64,000 bases of DNA from Fortiea contorta PCC 7126 (GCF_000332295.1 NZ_KB235930.1:895-64894), one strand, 5' to 3'; positions 36,185 through 46,998 are shown, counted from the stretch's first letter. A program made the numbers and translations. Notes: generated by a model not told the origin, from the letters alone.

Positions 36185-36871
36185 TTATAAGCGCTGAAGC
36201 AGATTTAAACCGTGGGTATCGGTACCGCAAGTATTGAACAGATTATATTTAGCGGCTAACTTTTGCACCTGTTCTGATTCCAACACGCTTGGTTTCCAAG
36301 GGTTGGGATTGTTGTAAGCGTAGAAGGTTTCCACGCCATCGATACCATTTTCCGCAGCTGCGGGAATCAAGTCAAGATGCGATCGCTTATAACGCGCTGG
36401 ATGAGCTAATACTGCTAATCCTCCTGCTTGATGAATAGCTGCAATGATATTTTTTACTTGATATTCATTACCCGTAGCAATTTTTCTTTGTAAATAAGGT
36501 TTCATGCTGGGGTGTTCTGGCTCAAAAGAATAAGCCAAAATATGAACTTCAATGTTCAAAAGATTAGCATTAATTTCTGTCCCACTCCACAGACGAGGAG
36601 TGCTGACACCAGGATTTTTCCATTGCCAATCTTCTAACCAAGCTTGCGCCGCTTGATAACCACCGATACTATGATGATCGGTGATGGCTAGTCCCTGTAA
36701 TCCGATAGCGATCGCTTGCTCCATTAAAGCATGGGGTTGCAATCTGCCATCTGAAAAAACAGTGTGCATATGAAAGTTAAATAACCTCGGACAACTTTGA
36801 GCATCAATATTCTCAAATACCTGTTTCAAAATTTCCGTAGGAGCAGAAGTCCGGGCAAAATTTACAACCAT
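36185..36871 (-). CDS. PHP-domain phosphoesterase
   Basis: 228 aa from the ATG at 36871, preceded by GAGGGGG. 'RLFNFHMHTVFSDG' is PHP motif 1 (HxH), 'ITDHHSIGG' motif 2, 'GLAVLAHPARY' motif 3 and 'CGTDTHG' motif 4, so all metal ligands are present. These enzymes act on phosphate esters, for example 3'-5' bisnucleotides or short RNAs (the YciV/RnaAM-type subgroup). The frame is open 25 codons upstream, but those residues are not protein-like. It has no operon partner. Confidence 0.87.
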   Translation of the reverse strand: MVVNFARTSAPTEILKQVFENIDAQSCPRLFNFHMHTVFSDGRLQPHALMEQAIAIGLQGLAITDHHSIGGYQAAQAWLEDWQWKNPGVSTPRLWSGTEINANLLNIEVHILAYSFEPEHPSMKPYLQRKIATGNEYQVKNIIAAIHQAGGLAVLAHPARYKRSHLDLIPAAAENGIDGVETFYAYNNPNPWKPSVLESEQVQKLAAKYNLFNTCGTDTHGLNLLQRL

Positions 36872-37210
36872 AACCCCCTCTGAGGCAAAATATAATATTC
36901 TCAACACGCCCACGCACCAGATTTCCTGATGACAATTAACTAACACTTGAAAGTAGTGTTAGTAGCTATTTTTATTAGCTGCATCAGCAAATTTTTTCAA
37001 TATGTTAAGACTACGTTAGCAAATCTCAACGCTGACGGACATGAGTATTTTCAATTGCTTGTATAACTATATGTAAAAAATGTTTCTCTAAATCTAGTTA
37101 AGGTTAAAAACGGTAATTGTCGTGCATTCTTTATAATTCCGGCTTTTTTGACTATGCTGCACTCAAGAAAAGCGGAAATAGCTTGATATTTAATGTATTA
37201 TTTCGATAAT
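36872..37210. other. Intergenic between PHP gene and purM
   Basis: 339 AT-rich bases between two minus-strand genes; no gene, repeat or convincing hairpin seen. Confidence 0.5.
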
Positions 37211-38239
37211 TTATTTAAGTAATCCCACTAATTCACCATCGCCAGCAATTACCTCACCAATCGCTAAAGCTGGGATATCCTGTGATTGAAAGTAAGTAAT
37301 TGTCTGTTGTACCTGATGGGGTGGTACTAGCAGCACAAATCCAATACCCATGTTAAAGGTGTTGTACATAGCCTCAGAACTCACACTGCCGGCTGTAGCT
37401 AGCCACTCAAATAGAGGAGGTAAAATCCAACTGTTGGGGTCAATTTTTATAGCTTGACCTTTACCCAAGCATCTAGGTAAATTTTCTGGTAATCCACCGC
37501 CTGTGATGTGAGCCATGCCGTGAATTTCTATACCTGCTTGACGAGCAGCTAGGACAGGTTTAACATAAATGCGCGTGGGTTTAAGAAAAGCTGCGCCGAG
37601 AGTTTCACCAGCTAATGATTCTGGGCATTCATTCCAAGAGAATCCGCGATCGCTGACAATTTTCCTGACTAAACTTAAACCATTGCTATGTACACCAGTG
37701 CTTGCGAGGGCGATCGCTACATCTCCCACCTGTACCTGAGAACCATCCAGCATCTGGCTTTTCTCCACAATCCCCACACAAAACCCAGCCAAGTCATACT
37801 CTCCGACTTGATAAAAACCGGGCATTTCTGCTGTTTCTCCCCCTAATAAAGCACAACCTGCCAGTTTACATCCAGCGGCTATCCCTGCCACAACTTTAGT
37901 TAACTGCTCTTTATTTAAAGCGCCTGTTGCTACGTAATCTAAAAAAAATAGTGGTTCTGCACCAGATGTCAAGACATCATTGACACACATAGCCACTAAA
38001 TCGATGCCAACTGTATCATGACTATTGAGAATTTGAGCAATTTTTAGCTTTGTACCCACACCATCTGTCCCGGAAACTAGCACTGGTTCTTGATAACCGC
38101 TAGGTAGCTGAAAACAACCACCAAAACCGCCTAGTCCACCAATCACTTCCGGCCTAAAGGTGCTGTGAACCAAATTGCGAATTTGCTCGACAAAGGCTCG
38201 ACCAGCTTCAACATCAACTCCAGCATCCCGATAATCCAT
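37211..38239 (-). CDS. purM: Phosphoribosylformylglycinamidine cyclo-ligase (AIR synthetase)
   Basis: 342 aa from the ATG at 38239 ('[17 protein letters not shown]'), the standard PurM length; a TTG ten codons earlier is less likely. It closes the imidazole ring in purine synthesis (FGAM to AIR, ATP-dependent). '[15 protein letters not shown]', '[14 protein letters not shown]' and 'GLVRKI'-type blocks match, as does '[13 protein letters not shown]' in the C-terminal domain. A single gene, minus strand. Confidence 0.95.
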   Translation of the reverse strand: MDYRDAGVDVEAGRAFVEQIRNLVHSTFRPEVIGGLGGFGGCFQLPSGYQEPVLVSGTDGVGTKLKIAQILNSHDTVGIDLVAMCVNDVLTSGAEPLFFLDYVATGALNKEQLTKVVAGIAAGCKLAGCALLGGETAEMPGFYQVGEYDLAGFCVGIVEKSQMLDGSQVQVGDVAIALASTGVHSNGLSLVRKIVSDRGFSWNECPESLAGETLGAAFLKPTRIYVKPVLAARQAGIEIHGMAHITGGGLPENLPRCLGKGQAIKIDPNSWILPPLFEWLATAGSVSSEAMYNTFNMGIGFVLLVPPHQVQQTITYFQSQDIPALAIGEVIAGDGELVGLLK

Positions 38240-38368
38240 TCCTGACGGCACCGTTACAATCTGCGACAAACTAAGGTTATCATTACATATTTAGGTGCTA
38301 CAGGTAGTCAGTCGATTTGAGATTTAGGGAATTTATTAGTCGCCAGTTTGACCATTGAGCCTTAACAA

Positions 38369-38575
38369 CTAAAACACCTCATCTTCCATACCGCGCCACC
38401 ATTCCCCCAAATTCATCAAATCTTGGTAGATATCTTGCAGTTCCTCAGCGTAAGTATCTGGGGAAATCAGCGCTTGGCGTTCTTGCAGTTTCTTGAGGCG
38501 TAGTTGCACTAATAACCAAGGTTTAGCAATACTGTTCGTTGCTTCTAAATATTGAGCTAGTTCTCTGCTATTCAT
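38369..38575 (-). CDS. Conserved small protein, 68 aa
   Basis: A helical, soluble protein: 'MNSRELAQYLEATNSIAKPW', 'LRLKKLQERQALIS' and 'DIYQDLMNLGEWWRGMEDEVF'. I recognise no domain. Length, composition and its own space between purM and sodB support a real gene of the small cyanobacterial hypothetical class. Confidence 0.65.
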   Translation of the reverse strand: MNSRELAQYLEATNSIAKPWLLVQLRLKKLQERQALISPDTYAEELQDIYQDLMNLGEWWRGMEDEVF

Positions 38576-38683
38576 AATATTTGCTTGGGGAATTTGGGGA
38601 CTACTAGCGCAGCAAGACTAAAATATCGCAATTCCCAAAAATGGACTTGCGGAAATAATGATTTATGCCTTAAACAAAAGCAT

Positions 38684-38715
38684 TGTAGAGACGAAGCAAA
38701 CGCAACGTCTCTACA
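38684..38715. repeat. GTAGAGACG hairpin repeat, copy 1
   Basis: TGTAGAGACG, a 12-base loop starting AAGCAAA, and CGTCTCTACA form a perfect 10-bp stem. Related copies are at 50157-50184 and 52108-52139, all between genes. Confidence 0.85.
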
Positions 38716-38815
38716 TTTATTTTTGGGCATTGCTGATTGAGGATAAAAAAATAAATTTGGATAAATTTATCCCCAGATTCAGCAACGCCGATTTTGAGAA
38801 AACAGCTGTAGCTAA

Positions 38816-39418
38816 TTAGGCTTTAGCGTAATTTTCAGCCGCGAAGTCCCAGTTAATCAACTGTTCTAAGTAATTCTTAATGAAAGCGGGGCGAGCATTT
38901 CTATAGTCGATGTAGTAAGCGTGCTCCCAAACGTCTAAGGTTAGGAGTGCTTTTTGTCCGTAAGCCAAGGGGTTCTCTGCGTTTGGTGTTTTAGTCACCT
39001 TCAGTGTACCACCGTCATCAATTAGCCAAGCCCAGCCACTGCCAAATTGAGTTGCAGCTGCATTAGAAAACTCTTCTTTGAATTTGTCAAAGCTACCAAA
39101 ATCTTGATCAATCTTCGCCGCTAGTTCACCACTGGGTGCGCCACCACCTGCAGGTTTTAAGGAACTCCAGAAGAAGGTGTGGTTCCAAACTTGAGCCGCG
39201 TTGTTAAAGATTCCCGCTTTGGATGCATCTTTGAAAGATGCTTTGATCACTTCTTCTAGTGATTTGTCAGCCAGTTCTGTACCATCAGTGAGCTTGTTGA
39301 GGTTGTCTACATAAGCTTTGTGATGTTTACCATAGTGATATTCAAAGGTTTCGCCTTTCATACCATAAGGCTCTAGAGCATTAAAGTCGTAGGGAAGGGG
39401 AGCTTGTGCGAATGCCAT
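38816..39418 (-). CDS. sodB: Iron superoxide dismutase
   Basis: 200 aa. Metal ligands H28 ('FEYHYGKHH'), H80 ('QVWNHTFFW'), D162 and H166 ('DVWEHAYYIDY') are all present. Glutamine Q124 in 'AATQFGSGWAWL' is the position that marks Fe- rather than Mn-SOD. No signal peptide, so it is cytoplasmic, the SodB of Nostocales as opposed to the thylakoid MnSOD. Single gene on the minus strand with about 570 bases of upstream DNA. Confidence 0.95.
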   Translation of the reverse strand: MAFAQAPLPYDFNALEPYGMKGETFEYHYGKHHKAYVDNLNKLTDGTELADKSLEEVIKASFKDASKAGIFNNAAQVWNHTFFWSSLKPAGGGAPSGELAAKIDQDFGSFDKFKEEFSNAAATQFGSGWAWLIDDGGTLKVTKTPNAENPLAYGQKALLTLDVWEHAYYIDYRNARPAFIKNYLEQLINWDFAAENYAKA

Positions 39419-39926
39419 TTTGTGAAATCCTCTCTTTAGCGTTTTCCAGTTTAGAGCTATTGCAGCAGATTAGGAAATTACAGCTGTTGTGTTTACTAGT
39501 TATATATCCTTAATTCTGGGACATAAAACTTAACATCGTCATTTTACTACCAAAGTGAAGATTCAGACAAAGTAGTTGCAAATGCCCTAGGGCGAGAACC
39601 TGAGATTCTCAACTCTCTTAAATCCTACGGTTTTGAGCTTATGGTTTTGGGCTTTATCTCTCTACTTACTTATTAAGCTAAATCTCCCAGATGGAAAACT
39701 TCTAACCTTAGTGGTATTGGCCAGATATATTTTAAATTACTCTAAAATCAGTCTTTAGTTAGATGAATTAATTTTGTAATCAATTAAGATAGATGATGCC
39801 AATACTGTTTTTAAATAAAGACAGCTAATTACCAAGAGAGATTATAAGGGTTTCGGAGTTACATTTTTAGGGTTGTGAGTGAGTTGGGACTCACAACCAC
39901 GCGTTGAAACGGAACCTATAGCAATA
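39419..39926. other. Intergenic upstream of sodB
   Basis: 508 bases with no gene. It must hold the sodB promoter near 39430-39530. No strong hairpin was seen; the right end meets a tandem repeat. Confidence 0.5.
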
Positions 39927-40024
39927 GGCAATGATTACCACAGGGATAAACACTGCTAACAATTGTTAACTATAAGCGGCAATGAATACTACAGAGATAA
40001 ACGCTGCTGACAATAGCTAACTAT
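39927..40024. repeat. Imperfect 47-bp tandem repeat covering the panC-cmk 3' end
   Basis: Copies at 39927-39973 and 39978-40024 match at about 38 of 47 positions. The right copy encodes the last residues of the PanC-Cmk protein and its stop; the left copy is the same coding end with stops. Confidence 0.8.
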
Positions 40025-41590
40025 TTGTGCAGTCACATCAGAGGCGCTCAGTCCATCGGTTTGGATTTCGATTGCATCAGTGGCTTTCTTTAAAGGAGAG
40101 ACTTTGCGAGTGCTATCTTTCCAATCACGTTCAGCAATATCCCGTTCCAGCTGTTCTAGGCTGACTTCGGGTAGACCTTGTTTTTTAAAATCTTGCTGAC
40201 GCCGACGTGCGCGCTCACTCACAGAAGCGGTCAAGAAAATTTTCACTTCTGCATCGGGAAATACATGAGTACCAATGTCCCGTCCTTCAGCGACTAAACC
40301 GCCTCTTTTACCCCAGCTTTGTTGCTGTTTGACCAGCGCTCTACGCACAGCACTCTGAGCTGCGATCGCTGATACTTTAGATGTGACTTCCACAGTGCGA
40401 ATTTCTTGGGTAACATCAGTACCGTTAATCCAAACCCGCACAGGAGATTGCAAGTCCTGACTGGGGGTGAGTTGGATTTCGCACTGGCTAACCAATTCAG
40501 CAATTGCACACTCATCGTCCAACGCGACTTGGCTTTGCAACACTAACCAAGTAACAGCCCGGTACATAGAGCCTGTATCTAAATACACAAGACCTAACTT
40601 GGTAGCTACTTGACGAGCCACTGTGGATTTTCCCGCACCGGCTGGGCCATCAATAGCGATGACGGGTAGGCGATCGCACAAGATAATATTATCAATCAAA
40701 CGTGTAGAACCAAGACGAGCTGCGATCGCCACCATTCCTTCCTCCTCAATTGTTTCTAAGTACATCAACGTAGTCGGTTCAACCAATTCAATATATTCCA
40801 CGAAAATATCACTGACCATTGCCACTTCTCGCTGTACCACTGCTATCAGCTTGCTAGAATCACGTTCTCCAGCGAGAAACGCAGCTTCAGCCTGCTGCAA
40901 ACCACGACACAACACCGCAGCCTGCTCTTTCTCCGTTGCAGTCAAATATTGATTGCGGGAACTTAAGGCCAAACCAGAGGCTTCCCGCACCGTTGGACAA
41001 GCAACAATATCTACGGCAAAATTCAAGTCTGCTACCAACCGCCGAATAATAGCTAGTTGTTGACTATCCTTTTGACCGAAGTAGGCTCGGTCAGGCTGCA
41101 CCAAGTTAAAAAGCTTGGTAACAATTGTTGCTACACCCTGAAAGTGACCTAGCCGAGAACTACCACACAAGCCAGATATCATAGCAGATGGAGGTGTTAC
41201 TTGTGTAACCTTCGATTCTTGTATATTCTTCTGCCCCACTCCCATTTCTTCCGGAGTCGGCGCAAAAATTATGTCTACCCCCGCTGCTGCACAAAGCTGC
41301 ACGTCTAAATCAAAAGTCCGGGGATAGCGTAGATAATCTTCACTAGGCCCAAATTGCAGGGGATTGACGAAAATACTAACAATCACCGTGGAATTTTCTT
41401 GCCGCGCTCGTTGAATCAAGCTTAAATGACCTTGATGCAACCCTCCCATAGTTGGTACTAGACCAATTGCTGTCTGATCCCAACTAGTCTTCTCATCTAG
41501 TACCAGGTCTTCTGGAACTGTAAACTTGTTCTGCGAGCGGTCTTTATTTAAATAACAGCGTAAAGCTGCAACTGTTCTCAACAGGCGCAC
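39989..41590 (-). CDS. panC-cmk: Bifunctional pantothenate synthetase / cytidylate kinase
   Basis: 533 aa with a GTG start. Residues 1-300 are PanC: 'LVPTMGGLHQGHLSLI' with the HxGH motif at 52-55, 'ANPLQFGPSED'-like block and 'GLALSSRNQYL'. It joins pantoate and beta-alanine using ATP. From about 310 the (d)CMP kinase domain begins with the P-loop 'IDGPAGAGKSTVA', then 'YLDTGSMYRAVTWL' and 'VAEGRDIGTHVFPDA'. This fusion is characteristic of cyanobacteria. Its C-terminus lies in the right copy of a tandem repeat. Confidence 0.95.
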   Translation of the reverse strand: MRLLRTVAALRCYLNKDRSQNKFTVPEDLVLDEKTSWDQTAIGLVPTMGGLHQGHLSLIQRARQENSTVIVSIFVNPLQFGPSEDYLRYPRTFDLDVQLCAAAGVDIIFAPTPEEMGVGQKNIQESKVTQVTPPSAMISGLCGSSRLGHFQGVATIVTKLFNLVQPDRAYFGQKDSQQLAIIRRLVADLNFAVDIVACPTVREASGLALSSRNQYLTATEKEQAAVLCRGLQQAEAAFLAGERDSSKLIAVVQREVAMVSDIFVEYIELVEPTTLMYLETIEEEGMVAIAARLGSTRLIDNIILCDRLPVIAIDGPAGAGKSTVARQVATKLGLVYLDTGSMYRAVTWLVLQSQVALDDECAIAELVSQCEIQLTPSQDLQSPVRVWINGTDVTQEIRTVEVTSKVSAIAAQSAVRRALVKQQQSWGKRGGLVAEGRDIGTHVFPDAEVKIFLTASVSERARRRQQDFKKQGLPEVSLEQLERDIAERDWKDSTRKVSPLKKATDAIEIQTDGLSASDVTAQIVSYCQQRLSL

Positions 41591-41747
41591 AAAATACCCC
41601 TAGTTTTCTCGATCCCTCCCCCGTTAGTTTATATCTGAAACAGGGGGAAGAGATGGTTTAACTAGGGGAATTAGCAATTGGGAATAGAGCATCGGGCAAT
41701 ATAAGTTTTCCTCAGTAGCCCTCTGCTTTGTGCTTTATGGTCTAGAA

Positions 41748-42854
41748 TTATCTTCCCAAAACTTCGATCCGCACTGGTGCAACGCCACTACCGATCATGC
41801 CGATAATCCGAGCTGCACCCACGGAAAGATCAATAATCCGCCCCCTGATATATGGGCCTCGATCAGTAATTGACACCACTACAGAACGACCATTGCGGGT
41901 GTTGGTAACACGTACTCTTGTGCCAAAGGGTAGGCTGCGATGGGCAGCTGTCATACCTTCTGGATGAAATCTTTTACCGCTGGCAGTGCGACTACCAGAA
42001 CCATCGTAGCCATAATAAGATGCTATACCCCGGAAATTGAGTCTAACTTTGCCGACAGCAATTTCTTGCGGTAGTTTGGGAAATGAAGCAGGTAAGCGTA
42101 CTGGTAAATCAGCAATCTCGCTGATGGGAGAAGCATTACCTAAAAGTCTCCGCAAGCGATTAGTAGCTTGTAAAGCATCATTGGCCTGATTATTGGTGAA
42201 ATCAGATAGACGGGTGTCTTGATTGATTTCCACCAATTCTTGGCTATTGATTTTAATTGCAAAGCGATCGCTTGACTGTTCCTGGTTCGATAAACTCTTG
42301 TTTTGGGCTTGGTTGGCTACTTGGGAATTGTCTTTTCCCTTCCAACTGACGCTAATCTGACTAGCGTCTGCACCATCTCGAACTAACTGGTTGATCCTAG
42401 CTGCGACTATGCTAGCTCTTTGAACTGGGTCGTCTTGGCCGGTACTGATTTGTTTACCGACTTCTGTTACATTCCCGACACTTGCTACCTTGGGTGAGTT
42501 GTTAGCAATAGGGGCGTACATTTGCACGCCCCGAGAATCTCCAATTACCCCAACTTTACTATCAGCGTTGGCAACTGGTATGGAACTCAAAAAGGTAAGA
42601 ACAGGAATATTTCGGATGAAAAGGGTTGTCGCTTTGCGGCCTTCAATGCTATGAGCGTGAATTTCTGTAATCACAGCATCTGAGGCGGGTTTCCCCGTTG
42701 AGGATTGATATTCTCCTACCTTCACCACATCACGAGCGGGTGAATTTTGGGAAACTTCAACCTTCCCTTTGGGAGCTTGAGTACGACCTACTGAGGGTAC
42801 TCCTACAACGGTGAGAAACAGCGCGACAATAGTCCACAAATGTCTTTGATTCAT
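41748..42854 (-). CDS. RlpA-like septal ring lytic transglycosylase (SpoIIB/3D double-psi barrel)
   Basis: 368 aa from the ATG at 42854; upstream in-frame codons are not protein-like. A signal peptide ('HLWTIVALFLTVVGVPSVG') is followed by about 240 residues of low-conservation linker, then the RlpA double-psi barrel: 'GIASYYGYDGSGSRTASGKRF', truncated here at 'GMTAAHRSLPFGTRVRVTN', and 'SVVVSITDRGPYIRGRIIDLS'. The catalytic aspartate of the barrel is in 'ITDRGP'. It is an exported cell-wall enzyme or binder. No SPOR domain is visible, unlike E. coli RlpA. Confidence 0.87.
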   Translation of the reverse strand: MNQRHLWTIVALFLTVVGVPSVGRTQAPKGKVEVSQNSPARDVVKVGEYQSSTGKPASDAVITEIHAHSIEGRKATTLFIRNIPVLTFLSSIPVANADSKVGVIGDSRGVQMYAPIANNSPKVASVGNVTEVGKQISTGQDDPVQRASIVAARINQLVRDGADASQISVSWKGKDNSQVANQAQNKSLSNQEQSSDRFAIKINSQELVEINQDTRLSDFTNNQANDALQATNRLRRLLGNASPISEIADLPVRLPASFPKLPQEIAVGKVRLNFRGIASYYGYDGSGSRTASGKRFHPEGMTAAHRSLPFGTRVRVTNTRNGRSVVVSITDRGPYIRGRIIDLSVGAARIIGMIGSGVAPVRIEVLGR

Positions 42855-44013
42855 GCGTCCGATTTTAAAGCGACTGTAGAACAGCAGTTTCACGATTCGT
42901 GGGATTCTTGACCACTGGTTGTGGCATCCCTCTACAACTCGAACTCGTTCCGCTTTCACTTTTTTATTTGTAACTGCAACAGACTAACACGAACCTTTGA
43001 ACCTGGGGATCAGGGTTTTAGCGTAAGTCTTGGTAACTGTACCAAATTCAAAGTCTGATTTCAAGGGTAAAACCTTGCTCAATTGCGGATTTCGCCCGTG
43101 TAACGTTTCTTGTGATAAGTAAAACTTTTCTTATGAAAATTTAACATTGACTACACCATAAATTCGCAGTGCATTGTTAATTTTTAGCTCCAATTCCTAT
43201 TTAAGCCAGTATTTTTTTCTACAAAAACTATTTTGCGAGTAAATACATAATTAAAGGCAAAATATAAAGTTCACAAATTAAGATATAATACTTAGAAAAT
43301 CTTCATGATTAATGATTTACTTTTTCCTTTTAATTTGAAAATATAGAGGTTTTGCAAAATATCTGCATACAATATTGCGTAATTACTTCTGATAAAACAA
43401 GTATGTTTTTTTACAAAAATATGTAGAGAATAATTTTTTCTAATACATAAAGATATGTTATTTAAATTACTTTTGCCTTCCATATTAATGCTTTCTCATA
43501 TGCAGTCTCAACACGGGAGGTATTTCTTACGGCAAGAAAAAATAAATTATGAAAAAATTAGCCTAAATTTAGCGGCTGCATGTAAATGAGCATTTTTTTT
43601 AGTCAAAAAAGATACGTTGTATTAAACCGTAACGAAAGATTAAGGATGAAGAGTGAGGCTGATATCAGAATAACAGCTAACAACTAACAAGTATTTTCGG
43701 CATTTTGGCAACTAAACTATCAGCAAAAGTTGATATATTGCAGACATTAATAAAGATATTTTTAACTGCTATCCAGAAGATGGAATTCAATCTATCTTCT
43801 TAGGTTTTTGGTTATTTGGCATTTTGGCAACCTATTAAATTTTGATTATGATACCTTCATAAGAATTGCTAGGATTAACGTTAGTTACAACATTAAATAC
43901 GTTATCAATAACCGTCCCTTGTGTTGGCTGACTTTATGATCCTGACAACCTATTGAATTTTATTTGTGTATTTTTTCCAGAGTCCAAGGTGTATTGCCAC
44001 TTTCAAGCTATTT

Positions 44014-44041
44014 GGGCGGGGTCAAACCCGCCCTTTATTTT
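44014..44041 (+). terminator. Rho-independent terminator without a gene
   Basis: GGGCGGG-GTCAAA-CCCGCCC followed by TTTATTTT. A perfect GC stem of seven pairs with no protein gene upstream, so it may end a small RNA. Confidence 0.7.
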
Positions 44042-44195
44042 CAGTTTTTATGAATAGAATTAGGGACTAGTACAAAAATGCTCAAGTTTGAAGTTTAAAA
44101 CCAATAAACTTGTATTTTAAGCCTTTCATGAATTTGCAATGGTTGCTTTATTTGCTTCGTAGCCGAGTAGGGAAAGTCATGCTTGATTTTTCCTT

Positions 44196-44220
44196 ATGAG
44201 CGCGGCTCATGGAGTTTTTT
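44196..44220 (+). terminator. Terminator-like hairpin
   Basis: ATGAGC-GCG-GCTCAT, extendable by two G-U pairs, then GGAG and six T residues. Weaker than its neighbours. Confidence 0.5.
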
Positions 44221-44659
44221 GCATACATATTTTTTTATCTGATGCATAGGAGAATACTTTTGTATCCTCAACTATTTGCGGTGAAAAGATTTTGCAGCAA
44301 TTTTGCTGCATAGGTGTTAGCGCGACAAACACTTCCTTTTCTGCTGGGAAGAAGAAAGTGTTCGTTGGGTCTTAGGGGCATAAAAGAGAATACAAAAATT
44401 CTTTTTTGCCGGAAATTTAAAATATATGACACAGTTGCGTAGGTCTTGATTAATATTTGCAGACAGTGTAATAAGCGATGTTATTTAAGTGGCAAATTGT
44501 CTAAAATTTGGTTCCATAAATCTTCAATCGTGATTCTACTGAGTTGCACAATCTGCTATCAGTTATTTATGGATTTGGACACATCCTTTAGGAAGATACA
44601 AAACAAAAAAATAAAGGGTAGATTAATCCGGGATGTTGTTATGCACTGGATTTATATAG

Positions 44660-44689
44660 AGGTTTGGCTCGTCGCCAAACCTTTTTTTC
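44660..44689 (+). terminator. Strong rho-independent terminator without a gene
   Basis: AGGTTTGGC-TCGTC-GCCAAACCT with a perfect nine-pair stem running straight into eight T residues. It lies 470 bases before kdpA; the transcript it ends is not a protein gene. Confidence 0.8.
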
Positions 44690-45159
44690 TATTCATATTT
44701 GCAACAATAAATCTAGCGATGCGTAAAAAGTTTGATATTGCGTCTGCTTTGATAACGCAGCGAGAGCGGAATAGAATATCACTTTTAGAGCATTGGTCAT
44801 TGGGAACTTGGTATCGAGCAAAGAAAAACGCAGTTAATTGAATTTTTGTTTTTAAGTGCTTAATTATACAATTAAAAAGACAGTTTATACTGAGATATAG
44901 ACAAATGTGAATATTCTAAACAATTAGCAATATATCAACAGATATATTTTAATTCCGCAAATTCAAATATTAATTTATACCTTGCTTTTTAGTAAGAAAA
45001 ACTTCATCATTAGTTGAGTAATAACTTAACGCAGAAACTGCGAATAACAACATAAAAGCAGACAATCTGAATCAGAAGTATAAAAAACATCTGGTGAACA
45101 GAACTCTATTTTTTGGTGTTAAAAGCACTAATTTACAGACTTCGGAGTTAGATTAACTC

Positions 45160-46905
45160 ATGCTACAAGGATGGATACAAATTGTATTAACGCTACTAAT
45201 TGTGGTAGCAATTACTCCTTTTTTCGGTAAGTATATAGCCCGTGTCTTTTTGGAACAAAGTACTTTTTTTGATGCAGTTTTGAACCCAGTTGAGCGAGTC
45301 ATTTACTCTCTAGTTGGCGTTCCCACCAAAGAAAACATGACGGGTTGGCAGTATGCGCGGGCGATCCTCTACAGCAATGTAGCTATGGGATTGCTGGTAT
45401 TTTTGATTATTGTGAATCAGGGATGGCTACCACTGAATCCGACAAAGATAGGTGCGCCGACCTGGGATACAGCACTGCACACCACAATTTCTTTTATTAC
45501 TAACACCAACCAGCAGCATTATTCTGGTGAAACCTATTTGAGTTATGCCAGTCAAATGTGGGGACTGGTATATCATATGTTTACTTCGGCGGCAACGGGT
45601 ATAGCTGTAGGGATTGCTTTTATTCGGGGTTTAACTGGTAGACCATTAGGCAATTTCTATGTAGATTTAACTCGCGCCATTACGAGAATTTTATTACCTA
45701 TTAGTATTGTAGGGGCGATCGCTCTGATGATCGCCGGCGTTCCCGAAACCCTCGCCGGGCCAGCAGTATTTCCCACACTAGAAAATCCTAGCATTAGTCA
45801 GGCGATCGCTCGTGGCCCTGTCGCCCATTTTGAAATTATCAAGCAGCTAGGAGAGAACGGCGGCGGCTTTTTCGCTATCAACTCCGCACACCCTTTCGAG
45901 AATCCCAGCGGATTTTCTAATTTGATTGCAACTGTGGCGATGCTTTCTATTCCCACAGCCCTAATCTATACCTATGGTGTGTTTGCCAACAATATCAAAC
46001 AAGCTTGGCTAATCTACGGCATGGTTTTTGTGCTGTTTGCGGTATTTATTATCATCGCTGCTATTGGCGAATATAACGGAAATCCGGCTGTAAACACACT
46101 TTTAGGAAGTCAGCAACCAAATTTAGAAGGAAAAGAAGTCCGGTTTGGTTGGGCGCAATCTGCGTTATTCGCAGTGAGTACAACTGCGACTATGTGCGGT
46201 GCTGTCAACAGCTTAATCGATTCCTTCATGCCTAACGGTGGTTTTGTCACCCTCTCGAATATGTTTCTACAAATTATCTGGGGTGGACAAGGAACAGGAA
46301 CCGCTTATTTATTCGCTTACTTGATTTTGGCGGTATTCGTCACTGGATTGATGGTGGGACGGACACCGGAATTTTTGGGACGCAAAATTGAGAAGCGAGA
46401 GGTAGTGTTGGCTAGTTTCTTGATTTTGATGGTACACCCGATCGCTATTTTAATTCCCGCTGCGATCGCTTTAGCATTTCCTGAACAACTGGCGGGGATT
46501 AGTAATCCTGGCTTCCACGGCTTTTCCCAGGTGATGTATGAATATGCATCGGCTGCAGCTAACAATGGTTCTGGGTTAGAAGGTTTAGCAGATTCGCAAC
46601 CCTCGCCAATAGCTATAGCTGCGGGTGCTCAAACAACTGTTACCGCTCTGTGGTGGAATCTCAGCACTTGTTTCAGTTTATTAGCTGGGCGCTATATCCC
46701 TGTGATTGGTTTGTTGTTACTCGCCGACAGTATGTCTCGCAAACAACTCGTACCTTTAACAACTGGGACACTGCGAACCAACACCGGGCTGTTTACGGGT
46801 GTCACCGCTGGGGTAATTTTAATTCTGGGTGCGCTGACGTTTTTCCCGGTGCTGGCTTTGGGCCCCATTGGTGAGGCTTTTTGGATTGCTAAAGGTATCG
46901 GTTGA
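45160..46905 (+). CDS. kdpA: K+-transporting ATPase subunit A
   Basis: 581 aa. KdpA is the channel-like, K+-selective subunit. About ten membrane segments are visible. '[11 protein letters not shown]' and '[18 protein letters not shown]' are hallmark filter/loop segments, and '[12 protein letters not shown]' follows. The operon is kdpA-kdpB-kdpG-kdpC, with 93 bases before kdpB. From general knowledge the operon responds to K+ limitation and desiccation in Anabaena; I do not see a KdpE box. The region upstream is 2.3 kb and gene-poor. Confidence 0.96.
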   Translation: MLQGWIQIVLTLLIVVAITPFFGKYIARVFLEQSTFFDAVLNPVERVIYSLVGVPTKENMTGWQYARAILYSNVAMGLLVFLIIVNQGWLPLNPTKIGAPTWDTALHTTISFITNTNQQHYSGETYLSYASQMWGLVYHMFTSAATGIAVGIAFIRGLTGRPLGNFYVDLTRAITRILLPISIVGAIALMIAGVPETLAGPAVFPTLENPSISQAIARGPVAHFEIIKQLGENGGGFFAINSAHPFENPSGFSNLIATVAMLSIPTALIYTYGVFANNIKQAWLIYGMVFVLFAVFIIIAAIGEYNGNPAVNTLLGSQQPNLEGKEVRFGWAQSALFAVSTTATMCGAVNSLIDSFMPNGGFVTLSNMFLQIIWGGQGTGTAYLFAYLILAVFVTGLMVGRTPEFLGRKIEKREVVLASFLILMVHPIAILIPAAIALAFPEQLAGISNPGFHGFSQVMYEYASAAANNGSGLEGLADSQPSPIAIAAGAQTTVTALWWNLSTCFSLLAGRYIPVIGLLLLADSMSRKQLVPLTTGTLRTNTGLFTGVTAGVILILGALTFFPVLALGPIGEAFWIAKGIG

Positions 46906-46998
46906 GCAGAAATAATGGGTTTGATTGGAAACGCAAAGGAGCGCTGAGGTTGGCTGAGTTTCTCATCCCTAATCCCTAATCTCTAATCCCTAAAAAAT

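Larger units (their letters stand above)
42855..45159. other. 2.3-kb gene-poor region before kdp, rich in stem-loops
   Basis: No protein gene is credible: the frames at 43292-43483 and 44446-44841 are AT-rich, and the second contains a terminator. Stem-loops lie at 44014-44033, 44196-44210, 44293-44310, 44328-44362 and 44660-44682; the first, second and last are followed by T-runs. Three related strings, (G)GCAAC(C)TA, lie about 118 bases apart (43709, 43828, 43946). The kdp promoter must be in the right part. Confidence 0.7.

Noticed and set aside
43292-43483. 63-codon minus-strand frame
   Set aside because: Very AT-rich, Lys/Phe/Ile composition, no ribosome binding site.
44446-44841. 131-codon plus-strand frame before kdpA
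   Set aside because: TTG start, and a strong terminator hairpin with a T-run lies inside it.
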